A DNA stretch of 64,000 nucleotides from a bacterium (GTDB taxonomy: Bacteria; Cyanobacteriota; Vampirovibrionia; Gastranaerophilales; Gastranaerophilaceae): contig JAFXYZ010000017.1 in NCBI GenBank assembly GCA_017541465.1, forward strand, positions 1 to 64,000, read 5' to 3'. The notes under the pieces were generated by a model. The model saw nothing but the letters and a program-made list of their open reading frames with translations, was not told where the DNA came from and did not search any database. A program made the translations under genes and the position numbers. The number at the start of each line of letters is the position of its first letter. Position 1 is the first letter of the stretch. This document shows, one piece after another, positions 8,611 through 17,498 of this stretch.

Positions 8611-9726
8611 ATGATTCCTATTCTTGATTTAAAAAGACAATATCTTCAGACAGGCGAAAAGATTGAAAAAGCCGTTATTGAAGTTTTAAAATCAGGCTCA
8701 TATATTCTTGGAGCTAACAATAAAGCTCTTCAGGAAGAGTTTGCAAAATATGTCGGCACTAATTTTTCATTAGGGTTAAACTCCGGTACAGATGCGCTTC
8801 ATCTGGCTCTGAGAGCTTTAGACATCGGAAAAGGCGATGAAGTTATCACAACCGCTTTCACCTTTGTTGCAACGGCAAGTGCAATCGGGTTATCAGGTGC
8901 AACTCCTGTTTTTGTTGACAGTGTTGAAGGTACATTCAACATTGACGCAGACAAAATTGAGGCTGCTATAACACCAAAGACAAAAGCCATTATCCCTGTT
9001 CATCTTTACGGTCAGGCTTGCGATATGGATAAGATTATGGCTATCGCAAAGAAACACAACCTCAAAGTTGTTGAGGACTGCTGCCAGGCTATCGGTGCGG
9101 AGTATAAAGGAAAGAAAGTCGGCTCGTTCGGTGATTTCGGCTGTTTCAGTTTCTTCCCGACCAAAAACCTCGGCGGTATGGGCGACGGCGGAATGATTAC
9201 CATGAATGATGAAAAGTTAAGAGACAGAATTTTGGCTCTGAGAAACCACGGCGGCGCTATTCGTTATTACCACGATGAACTCGGAGTAAACTCAAGACTT
9301 GACGAAATTCAGGCTGCCATTTTGAGAGTAAAAATGCCTTACATCGATGAATGGAACGCAAAAAGAAGAGAAAACGCATACAGATACAATAAACTCTTTG
9401 AAAAATACTCTGAAATCATTACCCCGAAAGAGCTTGAAAACACCTATTGCGTTTATCACCAATACACAATAAAGGTTAAAAACAGAGATGAAGTTTATAA
9501 GATGCTTCAGGAAAAGGGTATAGGTGCTATGATTTATTATCCCGTTCCTCTTCACCTTCAGAAACTTCACAAATCTTTGGGATATAAAGAAGGCGATTTG
9601 CCTGTTACCGAAAAGAATACGCACATGGTTATGTCCCTTCCTATGTTCCCCGAACTGACGGAAGAAGAACAACAAACTATTGTTAATACTGTTGTTGAGT
9701 GTGTTTACAGAAAAGTAACGGCTTAA
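8611..9726 (+). CDS. DegT/DnrJ/EryC1/StrS-family sugar aminotransferase
   Basis: 371 residues of the PLP-dependent nucleotide-sugar aminotransferase family. The Schiff-base lysine is K185 in [14 protein letters not shown]. Other family segments are [23 protein letters not shown] and [21 protein letters not shown]. Such enzymes transfer an amino group to a keto-sugar nucleotide for surface glycans. It stands before four glycosyltransferase genes but is separated from them by a terminator and a new promoter, so a shared pathway is only inferred. The ribosome site AGGGGAG fits the ATG. Confidence 0.9.
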   Translation: MIPILDLKRQYLQTGEKIEKAVIEVLKSGSYILGANNKALQEEFAKYVGTNFSLGLNSGTDALHLALRALDIGKGDEVITTAFTFVATASAIGLSGATPVFVDSVEGTFNIDADKIEAAITPKTKAIIPVHLYGQACDMDKIMAIAKKHNLKVVEDCCQAIGAEYKGKKVGSFGDFGCFSFFPTKNLGGMGDGGMITMNDEKLRDRILALRNHGGAIRYYHDELGVNSRLDEIQAAILRVKMPYIDEWNAKRRENAYRYNKLFEKYSEIITPKELENTYCVYHQYTIKVKNRDEVYKMLQEKGIGAMIYYPVPLHLQKLHKSLGYKEGDLPVTEKNTHMVMSLPMFPELTEEEQQTIVNTVVECVYRKVTA

Positions 9727-9744
9727 AAAATAACTCAATAAAAC

Positions 9745-9784
9745 AAAAAAACAGAGGTAAAGGTAAAACTTATCTCTGTTTTTT
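9745..9784 (+). terminator. rho-independent terminator after the DegT gene
   Basis: An A-rich 5' arm ending ACAGAG pairs with CTCTGT (9774-9779) followed by a T run. A-rich and T-rich flanks make it potentially bidirectional. It ends the transcript 19 bases after the stop. Confidence 0.8.
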
Positions 9785-9785
9785 G

Positions 9786-9814
9786 TTGTCTATTATTTGT
9801 AATTATTGTAAAAT
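9786..9814 (+). promoter_or_regulatory. promoter of the glycosyltransferase operon
   Basis: TTGTCT (9786-9791), a 17-bp spacer and TAAAAT (9809-9814), 26 bases before the GT8 start, directly after the preceding terminator. Confidence 0.6.
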
Positions 9815-9840
9815 CAAAAAAGGATTATCGGAATTTTGGT

Positions 9841-12075
9841 ATGAAGAAAAACACATTCAATATTTGTTTCAGTGCTGATAATAACTACATGGAGCAGCTT
9901 GGGGTTTCCCTTGTTTCCATTCTCAAAAATTCACTCGAGGATGAAGACTTTAATTTTTATGTCCTGAACAGCGGTATCGATGAAGAAAACAGAAAAAAAA
10001 TTGAAGACTTAAAGAAAATAAAAGATTTTAATATTGAATTTATTCAGGTAGATGCCGAAGAATTTAAAAACTGCAAACTTTTAAACAAAACCGAAAAAAA
10101 TATGGAGCACTACCACGTTACTCTTCCGACATATTTCAGGTATAAAATAGGGAGTATCTTTAAAAACCTTTCAAAACTGCTCTATATTGACTGCGATATT
10201 ATCGTCAGAAAGTCACTAAAACCCCTGTTCGATACCGATTTAAAAGATTATTACTGCGCAATGATTCCGGATGCCGAAAGCAAACAGGAAGCAAAACGGC
10301 TTAAACTGGACAAATATTTTAACGCAGGTGTCATTCTTATTAATCTTGATTTATGGAGAAAAGATGACCTTGAAACAAAACTCTTTGACTATACGGTTAA
10401 GAATGCCAAAAAGATTTATTGGCAGGATCAGGATGTTATAAATATCATTTGCAAAAACAAAATCAAAGAGCTCAAAAACGAATGGAATTTTCAGTTTTTC
10501 CTCTACGGACACGATAATTATTATGAACTCGTTAAACAATTAAAAACCGCAAATATTCTTCATCTCGCAGGCAGATTTAAGCCCTGGACGGATCCTTTTG
10601 AACACCCGATTTTTGAAGAATACTATTATTATCTCGGGTTTACGAACTGGGCTTATAAAATTAAAGAATATAAATATGAATGTTTCGGAAGATTTCTTGA
10701 AGGACACATAGGAGGAAACAACAAATATGTTATGTCCGAGGATGAAATTTTTCAGAGAAAACTAAGTCCGGTTTATTCCGCAATAACCTCTTCTGTTCAG
10801 TCAACAGACGAAAAAATCAGCAGTGTTTACTCTGAAATAACAAATAATTATGAATATACAAACTCCGAAATCAAAAAAACTTATGATTATACAAACACTG
10901 AATTAAATAATAAAGCTGAAGAAATAAAAAATGTCATTAACCAGACCACCGATGAGAAAATCGGGAATGTCTATAAGGAAATTTCTAATAATTATGACTA
11001 CACTAACTCCGAAATCAAAAAAACTTATGATTATACAAACTCTGAATTAAATAATAAAGCTGAAGAAATAAAGAATGTTATTAACCAGACCACCGATGAG
11101 AAAATCGGAAATGTCTATGGTGAAATAACAAGAAACTATGACTATACAAACTCCGAAATCAAAAAAACTTATGATTATACAAATACAGAATTAAATAATA
11201 AAGCTGAAGAAATAAAGAATGTTATTAACCGGACCACCGATGAGAAAATCGGAAATGTCTATGGTGAAATAAACAAAAAATCTGAAGAGCTCACAAGCAA
11301 AACTGAAAATAAAATAAATGAATTTTACAATAAAATAACAGATAATTTTGATAGACAACAAGAACTCTTTTCCCAAAACATAGACAAAAAAATCAATGAT
11401 TTGAGCAGTGTTTCAACAACTCTTGTTGAAAATAAAGCAAGAGAAACAGAGACAAAAATAAACAATATTTATTCTCAGATAACGGATAATCTTAATAAAA
11501 ACACCCAACTATATAGAGCCGAAGAGGAAAAATTAAAAAGTGAACTCTACTCACAATTTTCTCATTTTGAAGAATTATCTCTGAATAATTCTGAAGAAAT
11601 TAAAATGAGTTTTAACAAATTACTTGAACACTTAAAACTAAACAATGACAAGTTTTTTGAGTTAATGACGGAGCACCGCGAAAAGCAGGAAAGAGAGCTT
11701 CTTGAAAAACTCAATAACACTAAAAATGAAATTTTATCCGAAATAGTTCTTCCTAATTCAAACGAAATAAAACAGGAAATCAAAGGAGAGCTTGAAAAGA
11801 TAAAAAACAGCGAAATTGAAAACATAAGAATAATTGCACAAAATGAAATAAACAACACAAGAGCTCTTATCTCGGAAGCAATTAAACAAATGAATTCCGA
11901 CCTGAACAGACAGCAAAGAACCCAGCAGCTTGATTTTGAAAAGCAATTACTTGATATGGAAATGAAGTTTAAAGAATTAAACAGATTATTAAACCCTTTA
12001 ATTTCCGTGGTTAAAAAATTTCATAAAGGCAAAAAACCAAAACAGATGAAAGGCTTAAATAATGAGCGAGGTTAA
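9841..12075 (+). CDS. GT8-family glycosyltransferase with long repeat-containing coiled-coil tail
   Basis: 744 residues. Residues 1-280 are a GT8 (LgtC/glycogenin-like) domain: ICFSADNNY at the start, the DxD motif in YIDCDIIV, NAGVILINL, DQDVIN, and LHLAG followed by KPW. From about residue 310 to the end the protein is predicted coiled coil, poor in Pro and Gly. It includes three copies of a 48-residue unit with YDYTNSEIKKTYDYTN and NNKAEEIKNVIN. There is no membrane segment. The last 14 bases overlap the next gene, so translation is probably coupled. The tail may be a scaffold for the following coiled-coil transferases; that is inference. Confidence 0.85.
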   Translation: MKKNTFNICFSADNNYMEQLGVSLVSILKNSLEDEDFNFYVLNSGIDEENRKKIEDLKKIKDFNIEFIQVDAEEFKNCKLLNKTEKNMEHYHVTLPTYFRYKIGSIFKNLSKLLYIDCDIIVRKSLKPLFDTDLKDYYCAMIPDAESKQEAKRLKLDKYFNAGVILINLDLWRKDDLETKLFDYTVKNAKKIYWQDQDVINIICKNKIKELKNEWNFQFFLYGHDNYYELVKQLKTANILHLAGRFKPWTDPFEHPIFEEYYYYLGFTNWAYKIKEYKYECFGRFLEGHIGGNNKYVMSEDEIFQRKLSPVYSAITSSVQSTDEKISSVYSEITNNYEYTNSEIKKTYDYTNTELNNKAEEIKNVINQTTDEKIGNVYKEISNNYDYTNSEIKKTYDYTNSELNNKAEEIKNVINQTTDEKIGNVYGEITRNYDYTNSEIKKTYDYTNTELNNKAEEIKNVINRTTDEKIGNVYGEINKKSEELTSKTENKINEFYNKITDNFDRQQELFSQNIDKKINDLSSVSTTLVENKARETETKINNIYSQITDNLNKNTQLYRAEEEKLKSELYSQFSHFEELSLNNSEEIKMSFNKLLEHLKLNNDKFFELMTEHREKQERELLEKLNNTKNEILSEIVLPNSNEIKQEIKGELEKIKNSEIENIRIIAQNEINNTRALISEAIKQMNSDLNRQQRTQQLDFEKQLLDMEMKFKELNRLLNPLISVVKKFHKGKKPKQMKGLNNERG
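10807..11238 (+). repeat. three tandem copies of a 144-bp in-frame repeat
   Basis: Units start at 10807, 10951 and 11095, and a partial fourth starts at 11239. Spacing is exactly 144 bp (48 codons), and units 2 and 3 are almost identical at DNA level. The repeats lie in the coiled-coil tail of the GT8 gene. High DNA identity points to recent duplication or continuing copy-number change. Confidence 0.92.
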
Positions 12076-13621
12076 AGTATCAGTAGTTATACCGTTTCAC
12101 AATGTTGAGGAGTATCTTGAAACTTCTCTCAAATCTGTTGTGAACCAGACTTTAGGTGATATAGAAATTATCTGTATCAACGATGCTTCTGATGACGGCT
12201 CAGGGAATATTGTCTGGAATTTTGCCCAAAATGACGGAAGAATTAAAATTATCAACCTTGAAACAAGGCAAGGACAAGGGTATGCAAGAAATATCGGAAT
12301 TGAAAACGCAACAGGAAAATACATAGGGTTCGTCGATGCCGATGACTGGGTTGATACTTCAATGTTTGAAAAACTCTATAACAGAGCAGAAGAATTAAAC
12401 TCTGATATTTCAATGTGCAAAACAATTTTGTTTAATGAAAAAAGCCAAAAAGAAGAGTTTGAAGGCTATTATCAGCTAAATGCACTCGAAAAATTTTTTG
12501 ATAAGAGCTTTAACCCCTATGAAATTAAAGATAATCTTTTAAACTTTAATGTTGCTATCTGGAATAAAATATACAAAACTGAGTTTTTGAAGAATTTAAA
12601 CATCAGATTTCCCGCGGGGTTTATCTATGAAGATTTACCTTTCTTCTTTGAAACAATTTTAAAAAGCACAAATCTGAGTATAGTAAATGATAACCTTTAC
12701 TATTACAGAATAAACCGCCCGGGCTCAACCATGCAGAATGTCGGGGATAAAATTCTGAACAGAATTGATATGCTTGAAAGAGCTTTTGAACACATTAAAA
12801 ACTCAACTTTTTATTCCGAAATTGAAACACCTGTTATAAACTGGCTGGTCGAGGATATTTTCCACAGAGCCTCGATAATTGAGGAAGAATATTTTGAAAA
12901 ATACTTCTTTAAATCAAAAGAATTTCTGGAAAAAATCGGGTTTTCTTCAGATAGCGAACTCAAAAACAGGGGAATAATTTTCTTTGATGAAGTTCTTTTC
13001 TGGCTTGAACTCGAACCCCGTCAGGCACTTTTCTTCACAAGAACCCTGCGCTCAACCGATAAAAAACTCGACAAATTATACTCTGAACTCGGCAACAGTT
13101 ATAATTACATAAACTATAAAACAGGTGAAATAAGCCAGGAAACCCAACAAATAAAAACTCAGTTTAACGAGCTCAAAACTTCAACTGATAGTTGGTCAGA
13201 GCATTTTAACAGGGAATTTACCCAAGTTTATAACAACCTGACAAACCAGACAGGTGTTTTTGAAGAAACAATGAACAAACTGTTATATCTTCAGAAGGAA
13301 GAAATATCAAAAGAAAACGAGTTTAAAAAAGCTGAAACTGAAGCCCGTTTTGAAAAAGCACTTAAAAATCTTGAAGAACAACTTCTCGACAAAAATCTTG
13401 AAACCGTTCATAACCTGAAGGCAGAATTTGAAGAAGAAAAAAGAGCTATGACGGAGGAATTTGACAAGAGATTTAACGAACAAAGGGTTAAGTACGAAAG
13501 AAAAATCATTAAACTCGAAGAAGATTACAATAATTTTTACAGAAAACTAAAGCCCGTTATTAAGTTACTGCGCTTTTTAGGACTGACAAAAAAGGAGGAC
13601 AGAAATGGAAGAAAAGCCTAA
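12062..13621 (+). CDS. GT2-family glycosyltransferase with C-terminal coiled coil
   Basis: 519 residues. The N-terminal ~220 residues are a GT-A fold family 2 transferase: VSVVIPFHNVEEYL, NDASDDGS, ARNIGIENATGKYIGFVDADDW (DxD-type metal site), and a C-terminal YRINRPGST element. From about residue 330 a long Glu/Lys/Gln-rich coiled coil follows, interrupted only briefly. It overlaps the GT8 gene by 14 bases and the next GT2 gene by 17. The acceptor and donor sugars are unknown. Confidence 0.87.
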   Translation: MSEVKVSVVIPFHNVEEYLETSLKSVVNQTLGDIEIICINDASDDGSGNIVWNFAQNDGRIKIINLETRQGQGYARNIGIENATGKYIGFVDADDWVDTSMFEKLYNRAEELNSDISMCKTILFNEKSQKEEFEGYYQLNALEKFFDKSFNPYEIKDNLLNFNVAIWNKIYKTEFLKNLNIRFPAGFIYEDLPFFFETILKSTNLSIVNDNLYYYRINRPGSTMQNVGDKILNRIDMLERAFEHIKNSTFYSEIETPVINWLVEDIFHRASIIEEEYFEKYFFKSKEFLEKIGFSSDSELKNRGIIFFDEVLFWLELEPRQALFFTRTLRSTDKKLDKLYSELGNSYNYINYKTGEISQETQQIKTQFNELKTSTDSWSEHFNREFTQVYNNLTNQTGVFEETMNKLLYLQKEEISKENEFKKAETEARFEKALKNLEEQLLDKNLETVHNLKAEFEEEKRAMTEEFDKRFNEQRVKYERKIIKLEEDYNNFYRKLKPVIKLLRFLGLTKKEDRNGRKA

Positions 13622-14825
13622 GATTTCCGTTATTGTCACCGTCTATAACGTCGCAGAATATTTAGGTCAGTGTCTTGATTCAATAATAAACCAGACCGAA
13701 AAAGACCTTGAAATTATTTGTGTAAACGATGGTTCTACGGATAACTCGCCAAAAATTCTGAAGGAATACGAAAAAAAAGACAGCAGAATTAAAATTGTCA
13801 CAAAGAAAAACGGCGGTTTATCCTCTGCAAGAAATGCAGGCATGGAGGTCGCAAGAGGTGAATTTATCACTTTTATCGACTCTGATGACTGGGTAGATGA
13901 AAGATTTTGCGAAAAACTCTATGACAGTATAACCAAGAATAACGCAGATATTTCAATCTGCGCAGTTCATCAGTTTGACAACAAACTTCAGCAAAATGAC
14001 GATTCAAACCCCTATTACACTCTTGAATTTTTTGATTCCTCGTTTGATAACAGAGTTTTTTCGCACTATGACACAAAAAATTTCCTTTGTGATGTCTGTG
14101 TTATGGCATGGAATAAGATGTACAGAAAGAGTTTTATCGATTCTCTAGGGGCAAAATTCCCCGATGGTCTGATTTTTGAAGATGGACCTTTCTTCTTTTC
14201 AATTTTCTTTAAAACCCAAAGAGTAACTATAGTAAGAGATTATCTCTATTATTACAGAATAAACCGCAAAAACTCAATTATCACAAAAGGTGATGAAAAA
14301 TACTTCCATATTTTTAAAATCGTAACTCTGATTTATAACTCGATGAAAGAGCAGGAGTATTTTGACGAAATAAAATATGAATTTTTCAGAAAAAAGACAG
14401 AGGATATTCTCTACAGATTAAAGACAATTAAACCGAAATTAAGGGTTAAATTCTGCGAAGCAATACAGCACTTTGATATTTTCTATAACAACCCTGATTT
14501 TGATTTTAACTATGTCGACAAAGAATTTCCGTATCTCTATGACGTTATAACCTCTATCAAAAAAGGGGGTTATAAACAATTTAAACACGATCAGTTTGTC
14601 GAGAGCTGGAAATATAAAACAATGGAAATTTTATATCACGAACAAAACGTATATTTTATCCACTCAAAGAAATTCCACAGAACACTCAGAATCAAAAAGC
14701 GCCCGAAATATTATGATATTTGGTACGATAAGGATAAACTTTTCGTTGTCCTCTTCTCAAAATTCAGGTTTGAATTTGATTTTGTGTTCTCTGTGCTTGA
14801 GCGCAGAAATAACAAAAGGGTTTAA
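13605..14825 (+). CDS. GT2-family glycosyltransferase
   Basis: 406 residues with the canonical GT2 start ISVIVTVYNVAEYLGQCLDSIINQT, VNDGSTDNS, and FIDSDDWVDE as nucleotide/metal site. The later GLIFEDGPFFF and YYYRINRKNS match the neighbouring paralogues. The C-terminal ~100 residues are aromatic and basic rather than coiled coil, so this is the only member of the set without an arm. GGAGG upstream sits inside the previous gene. Only 2 bases separate it from the next gene. Confidence 0.88.
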   Translation: MEEKPKISVIVTVYNVAEYLGQCLDSIINQTEKDLEIICVNDGSTDNSPKILKEYEKKDSRIKIVTKKNGGLSSARNAGMEVARGEFITFIDSDDWVDERFCEKLYDSITKNNADISICAVHQFDNKLQQNDDSNPYYTLEFFDSSFDNRVFSHYDTKNFLCDVCVMAWNKMYRKSFIDSLGAKFPDGLIFEDGPFFFSIFFKTQRVTIVRDYLYYYRINRKNSIITKGDEKYFHIFKIVTLIYNSMKEQEYFDEIKYEFFRKKTEDILYRLKTIKPKLRVKFCEAIQHFDIFYNNPDFDFNYVDKEFPYLYDVITSIKKGGYKQFKHDQFVESWKYKTMEILYHEQNVYFIHSKKFHRTLRIKKRPKYYDIWYDKDKLFVVLFSKFRFEFDFVFSVLERRNNKRV

Positions 14826-14827
14826 TT

Positions 14828-16168
14828 ATGGCTGATAACGATTTTGAACAAAATATAGAAAATTCACTGCATAAAAGTGAAATTGATTTTTTAAATTCAA
14901 AACATCAATTTGAACTCAGACAGGCTGAAATAAAGTTTAAAGCAGAGTATGAATTTAAACTCTCAAAAAATATACAAAAAAAGGAAGAAGAACTCAAAGC
15001 CAGACTCGAAGAGCAAAAAAGGGAATATGAGGAAAAATTAATCAGCCAGAGAGACTGGTATGAAGGGGAAATTCTGAGAAGGCAGGAAGAAACGGCTGAG
15101 TGGCACATCGAAAATACGAAAAAACTTCTCGAAGAACAAAAAAAAGAGTTTGAAGAGAAATTAAAAGAGAAAGAAAAAGAACAAATCTCTGAAATTCAGA
15201 CAACAACCTCTGTTATCGATGAAACAAACCCCGTAAAGGTTTCAGTTATTCTTCCCATTTATAATGTCGGAAAATATCTTGTTCAGTGTCTGAACAGTTT
15301 AATCAGCCAAACCCTCTATGATATTGAGATTATCTGCGTTAATGACGGCTCAACCGATAACTGCTATGATATTTTAGAAAGTTATAAGAAAAAAGATGCA
15401 AGAATAAAGGTTATTCATAAGGAAAACGAAGGAACAGGAGTTGCAAGAAATACAGGACTGAAGGCAGCGACAGGGGAATGCATTGCCTTTGTTGATCCTG
15501 ATGACTGGATAAAAGAGAATATGCTCGAGCGGTTATATAATCTTTTGAAAGAAAAAGAGCTCGATATTGCAATGTGTATGCCGGATGGGTATAACGAAAA
15601 AGAGCAAAAGATGGAGGCTTTTCCCTATTTTGTCGAGGAAAACTTCAAAAATATCCCGACAGATAAAATCTTTAACTGGAGAGATTTATCACCTTTTTCA
15701 TACCCGATGTGCGTCTGGAATAAACTTTATCTGAGAAAGTTTTTAACTGATAACCACATTGATTTTGCGGAAAAGGTGGATTTTGAGGATCATAAAGTTA
15801 TATTTGGCGCACTTTTCCACGCAAAAAGAATTTTCTTTATCCCTGAAAAACTCTATGTTTACAGGTTTAACAGAGAAGGTTCAATTTTATCCGACAACAA
15901 CAAAAGACTTATGGACAGAATGAAGATGTTTGACTATGTTGAACAGATTATGAAGGATACGGGGGCTTATGAGGTTCTTAAAAACGAACTTCTTCTCTAT
16001 CAGGTACACGACCTTTTGTATTATTACAGTATGATTAAACCCGAATTTAAAGAGGAATATTTTACCCAAATGAGAGATAACATCAGCAAAATGAACCTGA
16101 ATGACGAGGAAAAGAAAATGCTTTGCGAAAAAGAAAGTGATTTCACCCGGATTTTAGAGAAGATGTAA
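14828..16168 (+). CDS. GT2-family glycosyltransferase with N-terminal coiled coil
   Basis: 446 residues. Residues 10-130 are an uninterrupted charged coiled coil (repeats of KKEEELKARLEEQK type), so here the arm precedes the enzyme, unlike in the two upstream genes. The GT2 domain starts near residue 137 with VSVILPIYNVGKYL, then VNDGSTDN and FVDPDDWIKE. It is the last gene of the four-transferase operon; the next 130 bases hold a small hairpin and the promoter of prepilin 2. The substrate is unknown. Confidence 0.87.
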   Translation: MADNDFEQNIENSLHKSEIDFLNSKHQFELRQAEIKFKAEYEFKLSKNIQKKEEELKARLEEQKREYEEKLISQRDWYEGEILRRQEETAEWHIENTKKLLEEQKKEFEEKLKEKEKEQISEIQTTTSVIDETNPVKVSVILPIYNVGKYLVQCLNSLISQTLYDIEIICVNDGSTDNCYDILESYKKKDARIKVIHKENEGTGVARNTGLKAATGECIAFVDPDDWIKENMLERLYNLLKEKELDIAMCMPDGYNEKEQKMEAFPYFVEENFKNIPTDKIFNWRDLSPFSYPMCVWNKLYLRKFLTDNHIDFAEKVDFEDHKVIFGALFHAKRIFFIPEKLYVYRFNREGSILSDNNKRLMDRMKMFDYVEQIMKDTGAYEVLKNELLLYQVHDLLYYYSMIKPEFKEEYFTQMRDNISKMNLNDEEKKMLCEKESDFTRILEKM

Positions 16169-16238
16169 AAGATATAAAAATATAAATTGGGCTTTCAGTA
16201 GGGTAGTCTTTAGTCTACCGATAAATAAAGGTTATAAA

Positions 16239-16267
16239 TTGTCAAAAACGGGAATATTTGATAATAT
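16239..16267 (+). promoter_or_regulatory. promoter of prepilin copy 2
   Basis: TTGTCA (16239-16244), exactly 17 bp, then TAATAT (16262-16267). The following leader has the AATCAGAGAATTAAGAGAGG block shared with prepilin 1, including the ribosome site. Copies 1 and 3 share a TATTATAAAT-like -10 region at the equivalent place. Confidence 0.7.
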
Positions 16268-16302
16268 AAATATTAATCAGAGAATTAAGAGAGGTTTTTA
16301 GT

Positions 16303-17091
16303 ATGTTTAATTTCAAAAATAAACTCGTTCCTACCCCCCCCCACAAAAATAATGGTTTAGAGAGTAGTGTAGGTTGGACATACTTGCCCAACAATTTCAA
16401 AAAAACTACCCTCACCCCAGACCTCTACCAGAGAAGAGGGAACATGTTTGCTTTTACTCTCGCTGAAGTTCTTATAACACTTGTTATAATCGGTGTTATT
16501 GCAGCAATAACCATTCCAAGTTTAATCAATAAAACAAATAATCAGGAAACTGTTTCAAGACTTAAAAAAGCATATTCAACTTTAGCGCAAGCAACTAATT
16601 TAATTATTGCGGAAGAAGGTCCTGCTAATAACTGGATAACAACAATTGATAATGTTTATAATTTATACAAAAAACACTTAAATAATGCAAAAGAGTGTAG
16701 TGCATCGACCGGATGTTTTTCGCAGTTAGTTGATGGTGGTTATTATGCTCTTAATAATGAAAGAGATACAAATAATTGGAATGAGAATACAGGTTTCAGA
16801 AAACTAGTATTAGCAGATGGTGTTCAAGTTATGTTTACAGATATAAGACAACCCTTATGTGTTAATGAAAATTTATATAATATGGGTTCAAGTGATGTTT
16901 GTGAAAGAATTTTTGTAGATATAAATGGTGAGAAAAAACCTAATGTGTATGGAAGAGATTTATTTGTATTTGTCATAAAGAAAAATGGACTTTATCCTGC
17001 TGGTTGTGATGTTGATGGACTATGCAATAAAAACGAATTTGGTACAGCATGCGCCTGCAAAGTCCTTCGTGAAGGTGCAATGAATTACTAA
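16303..17091 (+). CDS. type IV prepilin / pseudopilin-like protein, copy 2
   Basis: 262 residues. It begins MFNFKNKLVPTPP like copy 3, but about 35 extra residues lie between this and the prepilin helix FTLAEVLITLVIIGVIAA. The extra part is encoded by a C9 tract and two palindromic repeats, so the leader peptide is unusually long. The residue before Phe is Ala (MFA|FTLAEV) rather than Gly, which could weaken processing. The mature part shares the Cys pattern and the CACKVLREGAMNY ending with copy 1. It is intact in frame. Confidence 0.85.
   Translation: MFNFKNKLVPTPPHKNNGLESSVGWTYLPNNFKKTTLTPDLYQRRGNMFAFTLAEVLITLVIIGVIAAITIPSLINKTNNQETVSRLKKAYSTLAQATNLIIAEEGPANNWITTIDNVYNLYKKHLNNAKECSASTGCFSQLVDGGYYALNNERDTNNWNENTGFRKLVLADGVQVMFTDIRQPLCVNENLYNMGSSDVCERIFVDINGEKKPNVYGRDLFVFVIKKNGLYPAGCDVDGLCNKNEFGTACACKVLREGAMNY
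16334..16342 (+). repeat. homopolymeric C9 tract in prepilin 2 leader
   Basis: Nine consecutive C encode the end of the VPTPP leader segment. Here nine is the in-frame length. Confidence 0.9.
16373..16392. repeat. dispersed palindrome inside the prepilin 2 leader
   Basis: GTTGGACA and TGCCCAAC flank a 4-base loop, a variant of the family seen at 22850-22869 in the recA leader. It is translated here as part of the leader peptide. Confidence 0.65.
16409..16440. repeat. decayed REP-like repeat inside the prepilin 2 leader
   Basis: The pattern CCCTCACCCCAGACCTCT followed by AGAGAAGAGGG resembles the CCCTCTCC/GGAGAGGG element at 8489-8521. It lies just before the prepilin cleavage region. Confidence 0.45.
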
Positions 17092-17130
17092 ATATTTGTT
17101 GGCAAAATACCAAACATATAATTTACAAAT

Positions 17131-17167
17131 AAATTGAGGTTTAAATTTAAACCTCAATTTGTTTTTT
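17131..17167 (+). terminator. terminator after prepilin 2
   Basis: A perfect 30-bp palindrome (AAATTGAGGTTTAAA and its complement, 17131-17160) followed by GTTTTTT. Confidence 0.85.
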
Positions 17168-17214
17168 AAACTCATCTATTATCTTAAAAAACCTTTATTG
17201 ATAAGAAACTTTAC

Positions 17215-17243
17215 TTGACTTAGTTCTATATTCGACATAATAT
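17215..17243 (+). promoter_or_regulatory. promoter of the 2-oxoacid:ferredoxin oxidoreductase-fabH operon
   Basis: TTGACT (17215-17220), 17 bp, TAATAT (17238-17243), 49 bases upstream of the first start codon. Confidence 0.7.
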
Positions 17244-17291
17244 ATTTTTGAAAAAGAGATAGAGAAATTTTCAAAAAGAGAAAGGGGCAAG

Positions 17292-17498
17292 ATGGCTTAT
17301 ATTACTATCGATGAGAAGAAATGCAAATCTTGTTATTTATGTATCAATGCCTGCCCTAAAAAGACAATAAAGGTCGGGGAAAAGACCGGAAAAACAGGGG
17401 AAAAAGTTGCCGAATTTGTTGACAGCGGACAGTGTATCGGGTGCAAAAGCTGTGCTCTTGTATGCCCTGATTTAGCTATTACGGGAGTTTACAGATAA
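17292..17498 (+). CDS. 2-oxoacid:ferredoxin oxidoreductase, delta subunit (2[4Fe-4S] ferredoxin-like)
   Basis: 68 residues with two CxxCxxCxxxCP clusters (CKSCYLCINACP and CIGCKSCALVCP), so two [4Fe-4S] centres that pass electrons to external ferredoxin. It is the first gene of a five-gene operon with one-base stop/start overlaps (TAATG) to the next gene. AGGGG lies 6 bases before the ATG. The four-subunit organisation (delta, alpha, beta, gamma) is that of KorDABC/VorDABC enzymes of anaerobes. Confidence 0.93.
   Translation: MAYITIDEKKCKSCYLCINACPKKTIKVGEKTGKTGEKVAEFVDSGQCIGCKSCALVCPDLAITGVYR

Noticed and set aside
12097-12324. Minus-strand frame within the GT2 gene
   Set aside because: It overlaps the conserved catalytic domain and has no ribosome site.
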